Below, piece by piece: positions 24,636-33,592 of a stretch of 64,000 nucleotides of DNA. Position 1 is the first letter of the stretch. The number at the start of each line of letters is the position of its first letter. The stretch is from an uncultured Dehalococcoidia bacterium. Its GTDB lineage: Bacteria; Chloroflexota; Dehalococcoidia; Lucifugimonadales; GCA-2712585. The position numbers and the translations under genes are program-made. The notes below the pieces were generated by a model, which worked only from the letters and a program-made list of their open reading frames with translations, made no database searches and was not told the origin of the DNA. The stretch covers positions 520,133-584,132 of the forward strand of contig OY282371.1 in NCBI GenBank assembly GCA_958295715.1, in the 5' to 3' direction.

Positions 24636-24924
24636 CCGGAATCTTCATGCCGCCCGTCAACGCCCCCAACTTCTTGCCCGTCATGTCCTGGGCCTTGGCG
24701 GCGGCGTCGTTGAAGGCCGCGGCCACCATGTCCTGAAGCAGTTCGACATCCTCAGCCGCTTCGGGGGCAATCTCCACCGATTCCACCGTGTGCTTGCCCG
24801 TCATCACCACCCTAACCGCCCCGCCGCCGGCGCTGCCCTCCACCGTGGCCGACTCCAACTCCTCCTGGGCCTTCTGGAGCCGCGCCTGAAGCTGTTGGGC
24901 CTGCTTTATCATATTCCTATTCAT
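24625..24924 (-). CDS. ybaB: YbaB/EbfC nucleoid-associated protein
   Basis: The 99-residue protein has the family layout: MIKQAQQLQARLQKAQEELE helix, GGAVRVVMTGKHTVESVEI sheet and a C-terminal helix ending in a GGMKIPGL tail. It binds DNA as a dimer in known cases. As in many bacteria it follows dnaX directly (8-base overlap), though recR is not next to it. Confidence 0.93.
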   Translation of the reverse strand: MNRNMIKQAQQLQARLQKAQEELESATVEGSAGGGAVRVVMTGKHTVESVEIAPEAAEDVELLQDMVAAAFNDAAAKAQDMTGKKLGALTGGMKIPGLM

Positions 24925-26587
24925 GGATATCCCTCTCCTCTATAATTCGCCCGCCCATCTGCTTGGCCGTTCTCACCAGCACGCTGTTAGACGCGGCGGC
25001 GCGGCTGTTGTTGGCGTCGCCGTGGAGGGTCAGCCGGATGGGGTAGGACTTGCCTAGGAACCGCTCCAAGGCCTTCGCCAGCGTCTCCCGGCCCCCCACC
25101 TCCGCCAACTCCTCCTCCATTCGCTCCATGTTGGACCGGTGGCTGAAGGGAAGGACGAGGTCGCCGTTTTCAAACTGGGGCGTTTTGCAGTCCTTCAAGA
25201 GGGCGCCCAGGAAGAACCGCTTGCCCTTCTGCCGCCTCAGGGCTTGGACGACGCGGCCCCACGCCTCAAGGGGAGCCTGGGCCCCCTCCTCCAACGGCGG
25301 AGGGACAGCGGGCGGCGGCCCCGGAGCCCTGGTCGGGTTGGCGGCCCTCCCGCCTGCCGGGGAGCCACGGGCGGGGGGATTCCCGGCGGGGGCCGGGGTC
25401 CTTCCGGGGGGACTCGGCTGGCGTTCCCTGCCCCGGGCCGGCGGCGCGGTGGAGCCGGCGGCGGGCGCGGGAGATGGCCTTGTGGCGGCCGGCGGTTGGC
25501 TGGGCGCGGCGGCCTCGGCCAGAGACGCCTCCACCACGGCCAGCTCCAAGGGCAGGGCGGCCCCGGAGTTGGCGCGCATGTTCACCCCGCCCAGGGCCTT
25601 AAGGCAGCGCATGGTCTTGCTGAAATGGGCCTTCTTGGCCAGCCCTTCCACCTCTCTAAGGGTCTCCGCCTCCATGTCCAGGGTGTCGCCCGCCCCCGAC
25701 TGCACCATCAGCACGGCCCTAAGGAGTTCCACCGCCTGACGGTGCACCTGCCGCACGTCCACCCCATCCCTGGCGGCGCGCCCGATGACACCCAGGGCCG
25801 ATGGCGTGTTGCCCATTAGAAAGTGGGAAACCAGGTCCCGCGCCTCCTGGCTGTGGCCGAGTCCCAGGATATCCTTGAGGGCGTCGAAGTTCACCTTCTG
25901 CCCAAAGGACACGACCACCTGCTCCAACAGGTTCTCCGCGTCCCTCAGGCTCCCGCCCGCGGCCCTGGCCAGGGCCTCCAAGGCCTTGGCGTCGGCCTCG
26001 ATGCCCTCCTCGTTGCAGAGGAACCGCAGCCTTCCCACGATAGTCTCCGAGGCCAGCCGCCGGAAGTCGAACCGTTGGCACCGGGATATGATGGTCGGCA
26101 GTATCTTGTGCGGCTCCGTGGTGCACAGGATGAATATCACGTGGGGCGGCGGCTCCTCCAGGGTCTTGAGGAAGGCGTTGGAGGCCGCCTCCGTGAGCAT
26201 GTGGGCCTCGTCGACGATGTAGACCTTGTAACGCCCCTCAACGGGGGAGAAGTTCACCTTGTCCCGGATGCTTCGCACCTCGTCGATGCCCCGGTTGCTG
26301 GCGGCGTCCATCTCGATGAGGTCTAGGGCGCGGCCCTGGTCCAGGTTCCGGCACTGGGAGCACTGGTTGTCCGGCTCCCCGTCCTGGGATTGGAGGCAGT
26401 TGAGGGTCCTGGCCAGCACCCGGGCGGTGGTGGTCTTGCCGGTGCCCCGTGGCCCGCTGAAGAGGTAGGCGTGAGACACCCGGTTCTGCAAGACCGCCTG
26501 CCTCAGGACGGTGGTCACGTGCTCCTGCCCCGCCAGGTCTTTGAACCTGCGGGGGCGCCATTTGCGATACAAAACCTCGGTGGTCAT
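24917..26587 (-). CDS. dnaX: DNA polymerase III gamma/tau subunit
   Basis: This is the clamp-loader ATPase, 556 residues. Motifs: LYRKWRPRRFKDLAGQEHV, Walker A GPRGTGKTTTARVLA, a zinc module (CLQSQ..NQCSQC), Walker B YIVDEAHMLT, EEPPPHVIFI and sensor 1/arginine finger TIISRCQRFDFR. A proline/alanine/glycine-rich linker spans about 370-445, followed by a tau-like C-terminal domain. No frameshift signal was recognised. Confidence 0.95.
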   Translation of the reverse strand: MTTEVLYRKWRPRRFKDLAGQEHVTTVLRQAVLQNRVSHAYLFSGPRGTGKTTTARVLARTLNCLQSQDGEPDNQCSQCRNLDQGRALDLIEMDAASNRGIDEVRSIRDKVNFSPVEGRYKVYIVDEAHMLTEAASNAFLKTLEEPPPHVIFILCTTEPHKILPTIISRCQRFDFRRLASETIVGRLRFLCNEEGIEADAKALEALARAAGGSLRDAENLLEQVVVSFGQKVNFDALKDILGLGHSQEARDLVSHFLMGNTPSALGVIGRAARDGVDVRQVHRQAVELLRAVLMVQSGAGDTLDMEAETLREVEGLAKKAHFSKTMRCLKALGGVNMRANSGAALPLELAVVEASLAEAAAPSQPPAATRPSPAPAAGSTAPPARGRERQPSPPGRTPAPAGNPPARGSPAGGRAANPTRAPGPPPAVPPPLEEGAQAPLEAWGRVVQALRRQKGKRFFLGALLKDCKTPQFENGDLVLPFSHRSNMERMEEELAEVGGRETLAKALERFLGKSYPIRLTLHGDANNSRAAASNSVLVRTAKQMGGRIIEERDIHE

Positions 26588-26660
26588 GGTCTGATTTTAC
26601 CAGTTATCCGGGGCCTCTGCCTGCCTGACCGCCGGGAAAATCCTGGGACGGCCGGCCCTT

Positions 26661-27188
26661 TCAGACGCCTTTGGATCCTTCCGAGAACAGGGCCGACAGC
26701 GCCCTGTCTTGAAGGCCCCACATGAGCGCCCTTTCATCCTCCCGCTGGTGGTCGAGGCCCAGGAGGTGCAGGACGCCGTGGACTACCAGCAAGGCCAGTT
26801 CCCGCTCCACGCCGCCCTCCGATTCGCCGGCCTGCCGCTTTGCCTGGTCGCAGCAGACGACCACCTCTCCCAGGTGGCGTTCCTCCCCCGGCGGGGCTGG
26901 AAACCACCCCTGGTCATCGGTTGGCGCAGGGCGCAGACGCTCATCGCCCTCCCACTGGCCGGGGTGGTCGCTGGAAAAGGCCAGGACGTCCGTCACCTCG
27001 TCGAGGCCGCGGTACTGCCGGTTGAGGCGCCGGATGACCTCGTCGTCGCACAGGGCCAGGCTCACCAGACAGGGCTGGCCGGGGAGGGCGGCGTCCAGGG
27101 TCCGGAGAACGGCCCTCCTGAGCATGACGCGGGGCAGAGGGACATCCAGCCCCTGCTGAACGGTTATCTCCACCCGTCGTTTTGCCAT
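26661..27188 (-). CDS. ybeY: Endoribonuclease YbeY
   Basis: This is a metal-dependent RNase for 16S rRNA maturation and quality control. The zinc motif is HGVLHLLGLDHQRED (H3 pattern) near the C-terminus; EVTDVLAFS precedes it as in the family. Start at 27188 (AKRRVEITV) gives 175 residues; an ATG nine codons upstream is less likely. Confidence 0.92.
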   Translation of the reverse strand: MAKRRVEITVQQGLDVPLPRVMLRRAVLRTLDAALPGQPCLVSLALCDDEVIRRLNRQYRGLDEVTDVLAFSSDHPGQWEGDERLRPAPTDDQGWFPAPPGEERHLGEVVVCCDQAKRQAGESEGGVERELALLVVHGVLHLLGLDHQREDERALMWGLQDRALSALFSEGSKGV

Positions 27189-27265
27189 CAGCCCCCTGCC
27201 CGCCGATGGTATCACGGAAGCCCGTGGAGGGGGAAGGAAGGTTTGGCGGCGCCCCGTTTCCTAAA

Positions 27266-27294
27266 TTGACACCCCGCTTGCCCCTGATTACAAT
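27266..27294 (+). promoter_or_regulatory. Promoter of the succinate dehydrogenase genes
   Basis: Perfect TTGACA (27266-27271), 17-base spacer, TACAAT (27289-27294). The start would be near 27301, about 64 bases before the flavoprotein start. Confidence 0.75.
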
Positions 27295-27364
27295 TCAACC
27301 TTAGATATAGGCCTTAAATATAGAATAGATGCCGAACCCTTTAGGGGCGTTGAGAGGAGGACCC

Positions 27365-29044
27365 TTGCCACAGCACGACGTAATCGTAATCGGCGGCGGC
27401 TTCGCCGGGCTACGCGCCGCCTTGGAGGCCCGCGCGTCGAGCGCCGACGTGGCCGTGCTCTCCAAGGTCCACCCCATGCGCAGCCACTCCTCCGGCGCCC
27501 ATAGCGGGGTCAACGCCGCCCTCAAGTCCGGCGACTCCTGGCAGGACCACGCCAAGGACACCATCGAGGCCGGGGCCTACCTCTGCGACCAGAAGGCCGT
27601 TGAGGTCCTGTGCAAGAACGCCTCGGAGGACGTTGTCGCCCTGGAGCGTATGGGGGTCATCTTCAACCGCGACAGCGACGGCCGCATAGACGTCATGCCC
27701 TTCGCCGGCTCCTCCCATCCCCGCACCTGCTACGCCGGCGACTCCGCGGGCCACGTCATCCTACAGGTGCTATACGAGCAGGTCCTCCGTTCCCAAATAC
27801 CCACTTACGACGAGTGGTTCGTTTCCTCCATACTGGTGGAAGACGGCATGTGCAAGGGGGTGGTGGCCCGGGAGTTGAAGACGGGGCAGAACCACGCCTT
27901 TTACGCCAAGGCGGTGATTCTCGCCACCGGCGGCCTGGGCCGCGTCTACTCGCCCAGCACCTGTTCCCTCACCGGCACCGCCGACGGCCCGGCCTTGGCC
28001 TACCGCGCGGGCGCGCCCCTTGTAGACATGGAGATGGTCCAGTACCACCCAACGACCCTCAGCGACAGGGGCATACTCATTACCGAGGCGGCCCGCGGCG
28101 AGGGCGGGCGCCTGGTCAACAAGGACGGCGACCGGTTTATGGCCGCCAGCGACGCCGGGGCCATGGAGATGGCCGCCAGAGACGTTTGCTCCCGGGCCGT
28201 TCACGCCGAGATACAGGAGGGACGCGGCGAGAACGGCAACGTTTACCTGGACCTGCGCCACCTGGACAAGGGGCGCATCTCCGACAGGCTGCGGGAGACC
28301 CTGTGGCTGCTGGAGGACCTGGAGGACCTGGACCCATCCAAGGACCTGATACCCGTGCGGCCCGCCATGCACAGGCCCATCGGCGGCGTTAGGGTAGACA
28401 CCTTTGGGGCCACCGGCCTGCCGGGTCTCTACGCCGCCGGGGAGTGCGCCTCCACCGGGGCTCACGGCGCCAACCGGTTGGGGGGAAACTCCCTGCTGGA
28501 TTGCGTGGTCTTTGGCAGGCGGGCCGGGGAGGCCGCGGCCAGGCACTCCAGGGGCGCGACGTGGCATCCGCCCCAAGAATCCCTGGCCATCGCCGAGACC
28601 GCCGGCTTCAACGAGATAGCCTCCCGGGCGCCGGGCAAGGACACCCCCGGCATCATCCGCCGAGAGTTGGGTTCCCTTATGAACAGAAAGGTTGGAATAC
28701 TCAGGGACGAGGCCGGCTTGAAGGACGCCGCTTCCGTCCTGAGGAATCTTAAGGAGCGCCACTCGCGCCTGGGCCTGCGGGACAAGGACGCGGCTTACAA
28801 CACGGACATAATCTCGGCGGCGGAACTGGGCAACATGCTCGACGTGGCCGAGATAATAATCGCCGCGGCCCTGGCCCGGCGGGAGAGCCGCGGCTGCCAC
28901 TACCGGACCGATTTCCCACAGCGGGACGACGTGAAGTGGCTCAGGCGCTCCGTGGCCACCCGGTCCACCCGCGGCCCCATCATCAACAGCGCCCCCGTGG
29001 TCGTCACCCAGTGGAATCCTGCCGAGCGGAATCCTGCCCGGTGA
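27365..29044 (+). CDS. sdhA: Succinate dehydrogenase/fumarate reductase flavoprotein subunit
   Basis: Oxidises succinate or reduces fumarate with covalently bound FAD. The TTG at 27365 follows a strong GAGAGGAGG site and gives 559 residues. FAD motif is VIVIGGGFAGLRAALEA; the histidyl-FAD region reads SHSSGAHSGVNAAL; substrate residues lie in QYHPTTL, the capping region and RPAMHRPIGGV; second FAD motif is AAGECASTGAHGANRLGGN. It is first of three co-directional genes. Confidence 0.94.
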   Translation: MPQHDVIVIGGGFAGLRAALEARASSADVAVLSKVHPMRSHSSGAHSGVNAALKSGDSWQDHAKDTIEAGAYLCDQKAVEVLCKNASEDVVALERMGVIFNRDSDGRIDVMPFAGSSHPRTCYAGDSAGHVILQVLYEQVLRSQIPTYDEWFVSSILVEDGMCKGVVARELKTGQNHAFYAKAVILATGGLGRVYSPSTCSLTGTADGPALAYRAGAPLVDMEMVQYHPTTLSDRGILITEAARGEGGRLVNKDGDRFMAASDAGAMEMAARDVCSRAVHAEIQEGRGENGNVYLDLRHLDKGRISDRLRETLWLLEDLEDLDPSKDLIPVRPAMHRPIGGVRVDTFGATGLPGLYAAGECASTGAHGANRLGGNSLLDCVVFGRRAGEAAARHSRGATWHPPQESLAIAETAGFNEIASRAPGKDTPGIIRRELGSLMNRKVGILRDEAGLKDAASVLRNLKERHSRLGLRDKDAAYNTDIISAAELGNMLDVAEIIIAAALARRESRGCHYRTDFPQRDDVKWLRRSVATRSTRGPIINSAPVVVTQWNPAERNPAR

Positions 29045-29082
29045 AACCCTGCCCAGCGGAATCCTGAAGGAGGAACCTAGAG

Positions 29083-30051
29083 ATGGAAGTAAAGATAGCC
29101 ATAAAGCGCTCCAACGCCCAGACCAACGGCAAGGCCATCTCCCAGGCCTACAGCATCGAAATGGATGGGAACCGCACCCTCTTGGACGGGCTCATCCGCA
29201 TCCGGGAGGAGCAGGACCCGACCCTTGCCTTCAGGGGCAGCTGCGGAACGGGGTTCTGCGGCGACTGCACCATGACGGTGAATGGCAAGGGGGCCGTCGC
29301 CTGCCGCACCAAGTTGGGCAAGGCCCTCAAGAAGGCCGACGACGGGATTATCGAGGTCGGCCCCCTGAAGCTGGCCAAGGTCGCCAAGGACCTGATGTAC
29401 GACGCCGAGAACTTCCACTGGCAGAAGTTCAAGGCCGTGGAGCCGTGGGTTGACCCCGTGGCTCCCCCCGCCAAGGGAGAGAACGTGGTCGCGAACGACG
29501 AGGTCCAGGACCTGCGCGCCGTGATGAGCTGCACCCAGTGCGGCCTCTGCGACCAGGGTTGCACCGTGCTGGTGGTGGACAAGACCTTCCTCGGCCCGGC
29601 GGCCCTCACCAAGGCCTACCGCGCGGTTTTCGACTCCAGGGACAGCCGCACGGCGGAGCGCCTCCAAAAGCTGAGTATGCGCCGGGGCATGTGGGACTGC
29701 ACCCACTGCTTCGAGGCCAGCGAGCACTGCCCCAAGCGCATTGAGCCCACCGACCGCATCTTCGCCCTTCACGACAAGGCCATTAAGGCCGAGGCCGGCC
29801 CTCCCAAAGTGGTGCACCACTACAAGAGCTTTGCCGCCTCCGTCAAGGCCCACGGGTGGCTTGACGAGGCCCGCTTGGCCGTTGAAACCGAGGGCTTTAC
29901 CAACGTTAGAGGACTTATGAAGCTGCTGCCCTTCGCCGTCAAGGCCGGCATAAAGGGCAAGCACCCCCTGCCCTACATGCTGCACAAGAAGAGGCCGGGG
30001 GCCGAACACATCAAGCGAATCTTTGAGAAATGGGAGGATAACGGCAAATGA
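29083..30051 (+). CDS. sdhB: Succinate dehydrogenase/fumarate reductase iron-sulfur subunit
   Basis: The 322-residue protein has an N-terminal ferredoxin fold with 2Fe-2S ligands in RGSCGTGFCGDCTM and ACRTK. C-terminal cluster motifs are CTQCGLCDQGC and CTHCFEASEHCPKRIEP. It is longer than a typical SdhB by an extra C-terminal segment (about 240-322). A GAAGGAGGAACC site precedes the ATG. It overlaps the next gene by 4 bases. Confidence 0.92.
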   Translation: MEVKIAIKRSNAQTNGKAISQAYSIEMDGNRTLLDGLIRIREEQDPTLAFRGSCGTGFCGDCTMTVNGKGAVACRTKLGKALKKADDGIIEVGPLKLAKVAKDLMYDAENFHWQKFKAVEPWVDPVAPPAKGENVVANDEVQDLRAVMSCTQCGLCDQGCTVLVVDKTFLGPAALTKAYRAVFDSRDSRTAERLQKLSMRRGMWDCTHCFEASEHCPKRIEPTDRIFALHDKAIKAEAGPPKVVHHYKSFAASVKAHGWLDEARLAVETEGFTNVRGLMKLLPFAVKAGIKGKHPLPYMLHKKRPGAEHIKRIFEKWEDNGK

Positions 30052-30932
30052 AGTACGCGTTTTATCCCGGGTGCGTGTCCAAGGGCGGCTGCCCCGAACT
30101 GTATCCCGCCGTTTTGAAGGTGGCGGACAAGCTGGGCCTGGAACTGGTGGAGATGGAGGACGCCGGCTGCACCGGCGCGGGTATCCTCAGCCGCGAGGTG
30201 TCGGACCCCATCAACGCCCGCACCTTCGCCAAGGCCGAGGCCATGGGCCTCCCCATTATGACCATTTGCAGCACCTGCCAAGGCGTGATGACTCAGGCCA
30301 ACCACCGGCTCAAGGACGACGAGTATCGTCAGATGATTAACCGGGAGTATCTGTCGGAGGAAGGGTTGGAGTACAAGGGCACGACGGACGTGCGGCACAT
30401 GCTCTGGGCCATCGTCGAGGACTACGGCCTGGATAAGCTGCGTGACCTGGTGGTGCGCCCCCTCAACGGCCTGCCCGTGGCCCAGTTCTACGGCTGCTAC
30501 CTGAAGCGGCCACCGGAGCTTATGGTTCCCAAGGAGTTCGCCAAGACCAGGAAGACCGCCCTTGAAGACGTTATCGAGGCCCTCGGCGGCGTGGCCGTTA
30601 AGAGCTCCGGCAGGGGCAAGTGCTGCGGCTTCCCCATCCTCACCTCCAACGAGGAGAACTCCCTGTCCATGTGCGGCGACCATACCCTAGACGCCAAGGC
30701 CAAGGGCGCCGTGGCCATGGTCACGCCGTGCCCCCTGTGTCACCTGGAATTGGATGGGAAGCAGGCCGACGCCGCGGCGCACAAGGGCCAGGAGATAAAC
30801 ATCCCCGTTTTCCACCTGCCCCAACTGGTGGGACTGGCCATGGGCTTCAGCCCCAAGGAGATGAACCTGCAACGGCACCTGGTGTCCACCAAGCCCATAG
30901 AGCAGCGTCTTGGCGTTGAGGTGAAGGCATAG
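30048..30932 (+). CDS. CCG-domain (HdrB/SdhE-like) subunit
   Basis: The 294-residue protein contains two cysteine-rich CCG domains: FYPGCVSKGGCPELYP with DAGCTGAG in the first, FYGCYLKRP with GKCCGFP and TPCPLC in the second. Such proteins occur in heterodisulfide reductase HdrB and in non-classical (type E) succinate:quinone reductases, where they replace the heme b membrane anchor. The adjacent sdhA and sdhB favour the latter role. No membrane anchor subunit is seen nearby. Confidence 0.9.
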   Translation: MKYAFYPGCVSKGGCPELYPAVLKVADKLGLELVEMEDAGCTGAGILSREVSDPINARTFAKAEAMGLPIMTICSTCQGVMTQANHRLKDDEYRQMINREYLSEEGLEYKGTTDVRHMLWAIVEDYGLDKLRDLVVRPLNGLPVAQFYGCYLKRPPELMVPKEFAKTRKTALEDVIEALGGVAVKSSGRGKCCGFPILTSNEENSLSMCGDHTLDAKAKGAVAMVTPCPLCHLELDGKQADAAAHKGQEINIPVFHLPQLVGLAMGFSPKEMNLQRHLVSTKPIEQRLGVEVKA

Positions 30933-31402
30933 CCGCAGCGTCCAAGAGATACTGGCTCTTCAAGTCCGAGCCATCCGCCTACTCTTACGACGACCTGGTT
31001 GAGGACGGCGTGGCCGAGTGGGACGGCGTCCGCAACTACCAGGCCCGCAACATGCTGAGGGACGACATCAAGGAGGGCGACGGCGTTCTCTTCTACCACA
31101 GCAGCAGCAAGCCGTTGGCGGTTATCGGCTCTGCGACGGTTGTTTGTGGCGGCTATCCCGACTTCACCGCCTGGGACCCGGCCTCCCAGCATCCCGACCC
31201 CAAAAGCTCCCCGGACAACCCCATCTGGTACATGGTTGACATAAAGGCCGACCGGCGCTTTGCCCGCCCCGTGACCCGCGACATGATGAAGGACGTTCCG
31301 GAGCTCAAGGACATGATGCTGCTCCGCAGGGGGTCGCGGCTGTCCATTCAGCCGGTGTCCCGGCAGGAGTGGGACGCCGTCCTAAAGATGGCCGCCGCCT
31401 AG
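30929..31402 (+). CDS. EVE (PUA-like) domain protein with no normal start codon
   Basis: The conserved EVE N-terminus, YWLFKSEPSAYSYDDL, is present from 30950 and leads in frame into GVRNYQARNMLRDDIKEGD and VLFYHSS, as in known EVE proteins that bind modified bases. Between the in-frame stop at 30917 and YWLF no ATG, GTG or TTG exists. An ATA at 30929 overlaps the preceding TAG and has GAGGTGAAGG just upstream, so I place the start there. GTG at 31010 would delete the conserved core. Either an unusual start, a point mutation, or a sequence error. Confidence 0.75.
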   Translation: MAAASKRYWLFKSEPSAYSYDDLVEDGVAEWDGVRNYQARNMLRDDIKEGDGVLFYHSSSKPLAVIGSATVVCGGYPDFTAWDPASQHPDPKSSPDNPIWYMVDIKADRRFARPVTRDMMKDVPELKDMMLLRRGSRLSIQPVSRQEWDAVLKMAAA

Positions 31403-31470
31403 GGTTCGCCCCCGCCGCCGTTCCCGACTTCCTGACCCGGCGGGCAGAACGGGGCCGCGCGCGTTCCTCC

Positions 31471-32865
31471 CTAGCCGTCTTCCTTGGGTTCATCCGCGGG
31501 CTTGTGTTCGGGCCTGTGCCTGCGGCCAAGGGCGCGGCGATGTCCAAGCCTGATGCCGTGCCGCCGCCGCGTCTCCTTGGCTTCGGCCTTTCCCTTCTCA
31601 GACGGCGGCGGCGGCGGGATGTCCGGCGGGTCATCCACCCGCTCTATAGGCCCGCGCAGGGCCGGCATTATAATCGCTATCAGGATAAGCAGGACTATGC
31701 CCACGCCGGCGTTGATAGCCAACGCGGTTCCTATGCTCAAGACCGCGGCCAGCGCCCCGATCTCCACGTTCCCCATCTGCCCCGCGCCAACGGCCATCCC
31801 CTGGGCGCCGAAAACCCTGCTGTGCAGGCTGGATGGCGTGCTGGTGAGCAGTATGCCGCTCTGCATTGTGGCGAACCCGACTTGGAACACCCCTATGGTT
31901 ATCAGCAGCAGCAGGGACAGCAGGAACCAGGGCGAGAGGGCGAAGCCCAGCAGCAGGATGGTGACGCCAAGGCATCCCGTTAGAAACACCTTGCCGTGAA
32001 TCTTCACCCGGCTTCCCAACAGCCCGATTATCAGGGATCCGACCACGAAGCCTATCCCGTCGGCCGCGGCCAGGAGTCCCATCAGCCCCGGGCCGACTCC
32101 CAGGTGCTCCTGGGCTATTACGGGAATGAACAGGTGGTACTGGAACATGGCGTTCATCACCACCGTGGCCGTGAGCACCCCCGCGATGGCAGGCGTGGAG
32201 TAGGCGTACTTGAGTCCCTCGCCGATGCTCCTCAGCACCGGACGCCGTGGCAGGGACGACGACATCGGCTCCACCTTGGCCAACAGTATGCTGGTCAGGG
32301 CTATCAGGTAGAATCCCGCAAGGAGGGAGTAGACGCTTACGGCCGTTCCGGTAATCTGTAGCAGCGCCCCAATGGCGAGGGGGCCGGCTATCCTGCCGAT
32401 GCTGAAGCCGATCTGCTCGAGGGATATGGCCTGCACCAGGTTTCCGGGTCCCACCACGTGGAAAATCAGCGCTCGGCGGCTGGTGTTGTCGAAGGAGCGG
32501 GAGGCCCCCCGCACGGCGGCGACGATGAACAGGTAGTAGGGCTCCAGGTTCCCCAAAATCAGCATGACCAGCACCGCCACCGCCGTTATGACGTTGATGG
32601 TGTTGGACGCCATTATTATGTGGCGGCGGTCCTTGCGGTCGCCGATGGCCCCCGCCAGCAGGGTGAAGGAGAACATGGCGACGGTGCGGCTGAGACCCAC
32701 CAGGGCCACCTGCCAGGGCGACCCGGTTATCTGGTGGACTATCCAACCCATGGCCAGAAGCTCCGACATGTCCCCGGTGCCGGAGATGCTGCCGTTGCAC
32801 CAGAGCAGCCGGAAGGTCCGGTTCTTCAGAACGTTGACCAGGGGGTTGTTTATTCTGGGGCGCAC
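31471..32865 (-). CDS. Major facilitator superfamily exporter
   Basis: The 464-residue membrane protein has about twelve hydrophobic segments and the MFS loop motif GAIGDRKDRRHIIM between helices 2 and 3. It resembles the enterobactin-exporter/multidrug group (MFS_3). The C-terminus from about 408 is a long charged tail rich in basic residues. Substrate unknown; no regulator is adjacent. The start is uncertain within a few codons. Confidence 0.85.
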   Translation of the reverse strand: MRPRINNPLVNVLKNRTFRLLWCNGSISGTGDMSELLAMGWIVHQITGSPWQVALVGLSRTVAMFSFTLLAGAIGDRKDRRHIIMASNTINVITAVAVLVMLILGNLEPYYLFIVAAVRGASRSFDNTSRRALIFHVVGPGNLVQAISLEQIGFSIGRIAGPLAIGALLQITGTAVSVYSLLAGFYLIALTSILLAKVEPMSSSLPRRPVLRSIGEGLKYAYSTPAIAGVLTATVVMNAMFQYHLFIPVIAQEHLGVGPGLMGLLAAADGIGFVVGSLIIGLLGSRVKIHGKVFLTGCLGVTILLLGFALSPWFLLSLLLLITIGVFQVGFATMQSGILLTSTPSSLHSRVFGAQGMAVGAGQMGNVEIGALAAVLSIGTALAINAGVGIVLLILIAIIMPALRGPIERVDDPPDIPPPPPSEKGKAEAKETRRRHGIRLGHRRALGRRHRPEHKPADEPKEDG

Positions 32866-33020
32866 GGGTTCCGGCTCAGGTGGGCGTAGGGATGTATGGA
32901 GGGGTCGAGGGTTTTGTCACCCCCCTATTTTATCCCCGCGAAGACCCTCGCCACTAGGCGAACGGACTACGGGCTTTGACGGAACAGGGGTTGAGGGGCG
33001 GCTTTACCCTTACCCCTCTC

Positions 33021-33152
33021 CGTCATTCCCGCGCAGGCGGGAAGGGCACGTGTGCCCACTTAGTTTTGGAGAGCGTTGAGGGCTTCTCGACTCTCGCCCC
33101 GATCCGTTATTCCCCCTCTCTTATCCGTCATTCCCGCGCAGGCGGGAATCCA
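33021..33152. repeat. Two REP-like palindromes
   Basis: Copies begin at 33021 and 33126. The first is fused to the second palindrome GGGCACGTGTGCCC (33044-33057) followed by ACTTAGTTTTGGAGAGCGTTG, a tail seen at several loci. Confidence 0.8.
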
Positions 33153-33209
33153 TCCCCCGCCTGCCGATTCAGGCCGGTGAGCCATACGCCGCCATCCGTC
33201 ACTCTTATC

Positions 33210-33447
33210 CGTCATTCCCGCGCAGGCGGGAATCCATCCCCTCCCCTCCGTTACACCAAGGGAACAGCGCGAGTCCCCGGTGAGAGCCGGCCCCATACGG
33301 CCAGACTGGCTTGAGGTCTCCATCCCTTATTGGAGGGAGAGGCGGGGGTGGCACTCGTAGACGTCCCTACGGGTGGGCTTGGGGTCTTGGCTTTGGGGTG
33401 TAAGGTTCCTGGATTCCCGCCTACGCGGGAAGGGCACGTGTGCCCAT
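33210..33447. repeat. REP-bounded element, copy B, with trailing GTGCCC palindrome
   Basis: A left palindrome at 33210 and an inverted one at 33411-33431 enclose about 175 bases of cargo. Shared landmarks with the 56.4 kb copy are CTCCGTTAC, AAGGGAAC, GAGAGCCGG/TAAGAGCCGG, GGTCTC..GAGGGAGAG and GTAGACGTC. The right end continues into GGGCACGTGTGCCCATTTTT. Confidence 0.8.
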
Positions 33448-33488
33448 TTTTGTTTTGCGGAGCGTTGGTTCTGCTTTGTGGCCCTCCT

Positions 33489-33592
33489 GGATTCCCGTTT
33501 TCACGGGAATGACGGGAGAGGGAGCCGGGAATGACGGAAAGGGGGGAGGGAATGACGGATAAGAGAGGCGGGAATTACCAGAAGGGTCGTAC
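33489..33592. repeat. REP variant and degenerate repeats before leuS 3' end
   Basis: A TTTTCAC-loop variant lies at 33489-33516, followed by short GGGAATGACGGA repeats. No gene. Confidence 0.6.

Noticed and set aside
31010..31402. GTG at 31010 as the start of the EVE gene
   Set aside because: It would remove the conserved YWLFKSEP core that is clearly present in the same frame upstream.
33433..33455. Intrinsic terminator at GGGCACGTGTGCCC plus T-run
   Set aside because: The T-run is on the plus strand while both flanking genes are on the minus strand; the same unit occurs at other loci without a gene to terminate.
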